From Catenibacterium sp. co_0103 (GTDB lineage Bacteria > Bacillota_I > Bacilli_A > Erysipelotrichales > Coprobacillaceae): a stretch of DNA of 6,171 bases. Positions 4,924-6,171 of the stretch are shown here, piece after piece; the stretch's first letter is position 1; every line of letters starts with the position of its first letter. The notes under the pieces are model-generated. The model saw only the letters and a program-made list of their open reading frames with translations, was not told the DNA's origin and did not search any database. The DNA is taken from positions 1 to 6,171 of the forward strand of contig NZ_RCYB01000106.1 in the NCBI RefSeq assembly GCF_004168205.1, given 5' to 3'. A program made the position numbers and the translations under genes.

Positions 4924-5481
4924 TTAAAAGGTTTCATAGCGTTTTAAGGCTGCTTTGATGTTTCCTTTGATTGCTTTATCTAGTTTACGGATAATAAGTT
5001 CTGGGTCCTGTCGCATATCATTATTGATCCACTCTAATGTAAGACCTACAAAAGAATACTTATAGAAATTCGCAAGGAACTCTTTGTCATCTTCTCTGAC
5101 ATTCATTCCTACAGCCTGTTCATCTACAACATCCTTTAATAACTTATATACAATTCTATAAAGATATGTTTCTACATGTTCACGACTAACAGAACGATAA
5201 ACATTAGTGACAAATGGTTTGTTGTCTAAAATAGCACCAAAGAGTGCATAGAGACCTTCTTCCCATGTATTAGATGTTTTATGGCCCTGTAATACTTCTT
5301 CAGCATCCTGAATACATGACCATTCTACGAGATCATAAATATCCTGGAAATGATAATAGAAAGTCATACGGCTGATACCACAGTCTTCTGCAATATCATT
5401 AATAGTGATCTTATCAAGAGGCTTCTTTAATAATAAATGTTTCAATGACGCTTCAATAGCGCGTTTCGTAGTTTGTGACAT
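4924..5481 (-). CDS. TetR/AcrR-family transcriptional regulator (DhaS-like)
   Basis: This 185-residue protein has an N-terminal TetR helix-turn-helix: residues 3-20 form the first helix, and ITINDIAEDCGISRMTFYYHF (from residue 25) is the DNA-binding motif, followed by QDIYDLVEW. The remaining about 130 residues form a helical ligand and dimer domain of the type seen in DhaS-like regulators of Bacillota (RIVYKLLKDV, FYKYSFVGLTLEWI, IIRKLDKAIKGNIKAALKRY). The inducer is not evident from sequence. The start is ATG 5479-5481, preceded by AAGGAGG at ideal spacing; an upstream ATG at 5502 has no ribosome site. It sits 45 bases after a truncated AEC transporter gene and upstream of the oleate-hydratase-like gene, separated by a terminator. 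Its original targets may have been these neighbours. The frame is intact. Confidence 0.9.
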   Translation of the reverse strand: MSQTTKRAIEASLKHLLLKKPLDKITINDIAEDCGISRMTFYYHFQDIYDLVEWSCIQDAEEVLQGHKTSNTWEEGLYALFGAILDNKPFVTNVYRSVSREHVETYLYRIVYKLLKDVVDEQAVGMNVREDDKEFLANFYKYSFVGLTLEWINNDMRQDPELIIRKLDKAIKGNIKAALKRYETF

Positions 5482-5503
5482 TATGGCCCTCCTTATATTC
5501 ACT

Positions 5504-5533
5504 ATTATGCACGTTGTTTTTATATTTTACAAC
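5504..5533 (-). promoter_or_regulatory. Promoter and candidate self-operator of the TetR gene
   Basis: TTGTAA (5527-5532) and CATAAT (5504-5509) are 17 bases apart, 22 bases before the TetR start. An inverted repeat GTTGT (5513-5517) / ACAAC (5529-5533), with an 11-base AT spacer, covers the -35 box and spacer, a common place for TetR-family repressors to bind. The arms are short, so the operator call is weak. The promoter overlaps the stop codon of the transporter fragment. Confidence 0.4.
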
Positions 5534-6069
5534 AAAAACGTATAGATGATATTGATGATTGGCATAGTAATAATACATAAAAGAACAGATAATGCGTTAA
5601 TAACTGAACTTTCAAAAGCATGATTATCATATAATTGCGCAAACTGAGTCACAGTAGAAGCTGCAGGACCACTGGCTGCAAGTAATGAAATCATTAATAC
5701 CTGTGATGCACTTGGGAATAGTTTTGTCACGCCTGTAAAAATAAAAACTAATAAAATAATTGCTGGGAATACAACTAAACGAAGGAAACATACGACATAA
5801 GCACGGACATTGGTAAAGACTTCCTTCATATTCATACCAGCAAGTAACATTCCTACTACAAACATAATTAATGGTCCCATTAAGCTGCCCATACCAGATA
5901 CAGCACTCTGAAACATCGTAAGTAATTTAATCTGTAAGAAGAACATAATGATACCTGCTGCAATCGCAATCATGTTGATGTTCAATAAAATCTTCTTTAA
6001 ATCAAAGTGTGTATCTTCACTAATAATGAGCTTACAATGTGTCCACAATAATAAAGTCTGTACAATCAT
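5527..6069 (-). pseudogene. AEC-family transporter, C-terminal half only
   Basis: The AEC (auxin efflux carrier) family contains membrane exporters of organic anions, about 300-320 residues with ten membrane segments. Here only the last roughly 175 residues remain, beginning in VQTLLLWTHCKLII. They include FDLKKILLNINMIAIAAGII, GPLIMFVVGMLLAGMNMKEVF, CFLRLVVFPAIILLVF and the typical late motif LMISLLAASGPAASTVTQFA. Five or six hydrophobic segments are visible. Upstream, transporter similarity stops abruptly at about 6065 and is replaced by the tail of a probable transposase. The first ATG of the frame (6067-6069) overlaps the transposase stop as ATGA, and GGGAG lies about seven bases before it, so a truncated product could be translated by accident. 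It lacks half the transport core, so I infer loss of function. Confidence 0.85.
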
Positions 6070-6170
6070 CTGACTACTCCCACGGGCAAGCCTTTGGGGT
6101 TCTGATTGCCAAGTGTAGCTTGTAATCGTACATCATTTTCAGACTTTGGAGTTACAAGTGTAAATCTATT
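6066..6170 (-). pseudogene. C-terminal tail of a probable IS605-type TnpB transposase (runs off the right edge)
   Basis: A minus-strand frame enters from the right edge and ends at TGA 6066-6068 after 34 residues. It contains LVTPKSENDVRLQATL and then GNQNPKGLPVGVVR. This arginine-ended, proline- and glycine-rich tail resembles the low-complexity C-terminus of some IS200/IS605 TnpB proteins, in which the coding end overlaps the element's right end. Within it, 6079-6098 folds as CCCA-CG-GGC-AA-GCC-TT-TGGG, an imperfect hairpin of the kind such ends carry. Downstream sequence is immediately AEC transporter, so this is probably the element that disrupted it. No catalytic motifs are in the window, so the family call is tentative. 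Whether the full element lies beyond the edge is unknown. Confidence 0.4.
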
Positions 6171-6171
6171 T

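Noticed and set aside
1..6171. CRISPR array, tRNA or rRNA
   Set aside because: I saw no regularly spaced direct repeats and no tRNA- or rRNA-like conserved sequence on either strand. The only sizeable direct repeat is the oleate-hydratase-like duplication.

Overview
The window is AT-rich bacterial DNA with strong AGGAGG-type ribosome binding sites and short intergenic gaps. This fits a low-GC Bacillota, and gene content such as an oleate-hydratase-like protein, a lactose/cellobiose-type PTS permease and a DhaS-like TetR regulator would suit a gut Erysipelotrichales-type organism. The taxonomic guess is tentative. Almost every host gene lies on the minus strand, so the biological reading order runs from right to left.

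Right to left: (1) 6066-6170 holds the C-terminal tail of a probable IS200/IS605-type TnpB, abutting the C-terminal half of an AEC-family transporter (5527-6069) that has lost its N-terminus. (2) An intact TetR-family regulator (4924-5481) follows, with a plausible promoter and operator dyad, then a 14-bp-stem terminator. (3) An uninterrupted 482-codon protein of the oleate hydratase (MCRA) family (3376-4824) lacks the dinucleotide-binding glycines and catalytic segment expected of the enzyme. It ends in its own terminator. (4) 2844-3322 is mobile-element debris: a decayed plus-strand TnpB fragment with its right-end hairpin, and a 26-bp near-palindrome. (5) An intact type II toxin-antitoxin pair (2198-2786) follows: Phd/YefM-like antitoxin, then RelE/ParE-like toxin, with its own promoter. 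(6) A second, broken copy of the oleate-hydratase-like gene (1551-2150) and its terminator come next. (7) The remains of an amino-sugar operon follow: a C-terminal remnant of an unidentified gene, an intact nanE (724-1410), and the first 155 codons of a PTS EIIC gene, cut short. (8) At the left edge is the C-terminus of a plus-strand IS110-like transposase (1-171) with a terminator.

The intact genes are nanE, the antitoxin and toxin, the oleate-hydratase-like gene and the TetR regulator. Everything else is truncated or decayed. The region reads as an erosion hotspot in which IS110-like and IS605-like elements and a tandem gene duplication have dismantled a sugar operon and a transporter, while a toxin-antitoxin module sits at the breakpoint of the duplicated copy. 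The most interesting items are the probable pseudoenzyme, the footprint of a microhomology deletion in its sibling copy, and the palindrome just upstream of the toxin-antitoxin promoter.
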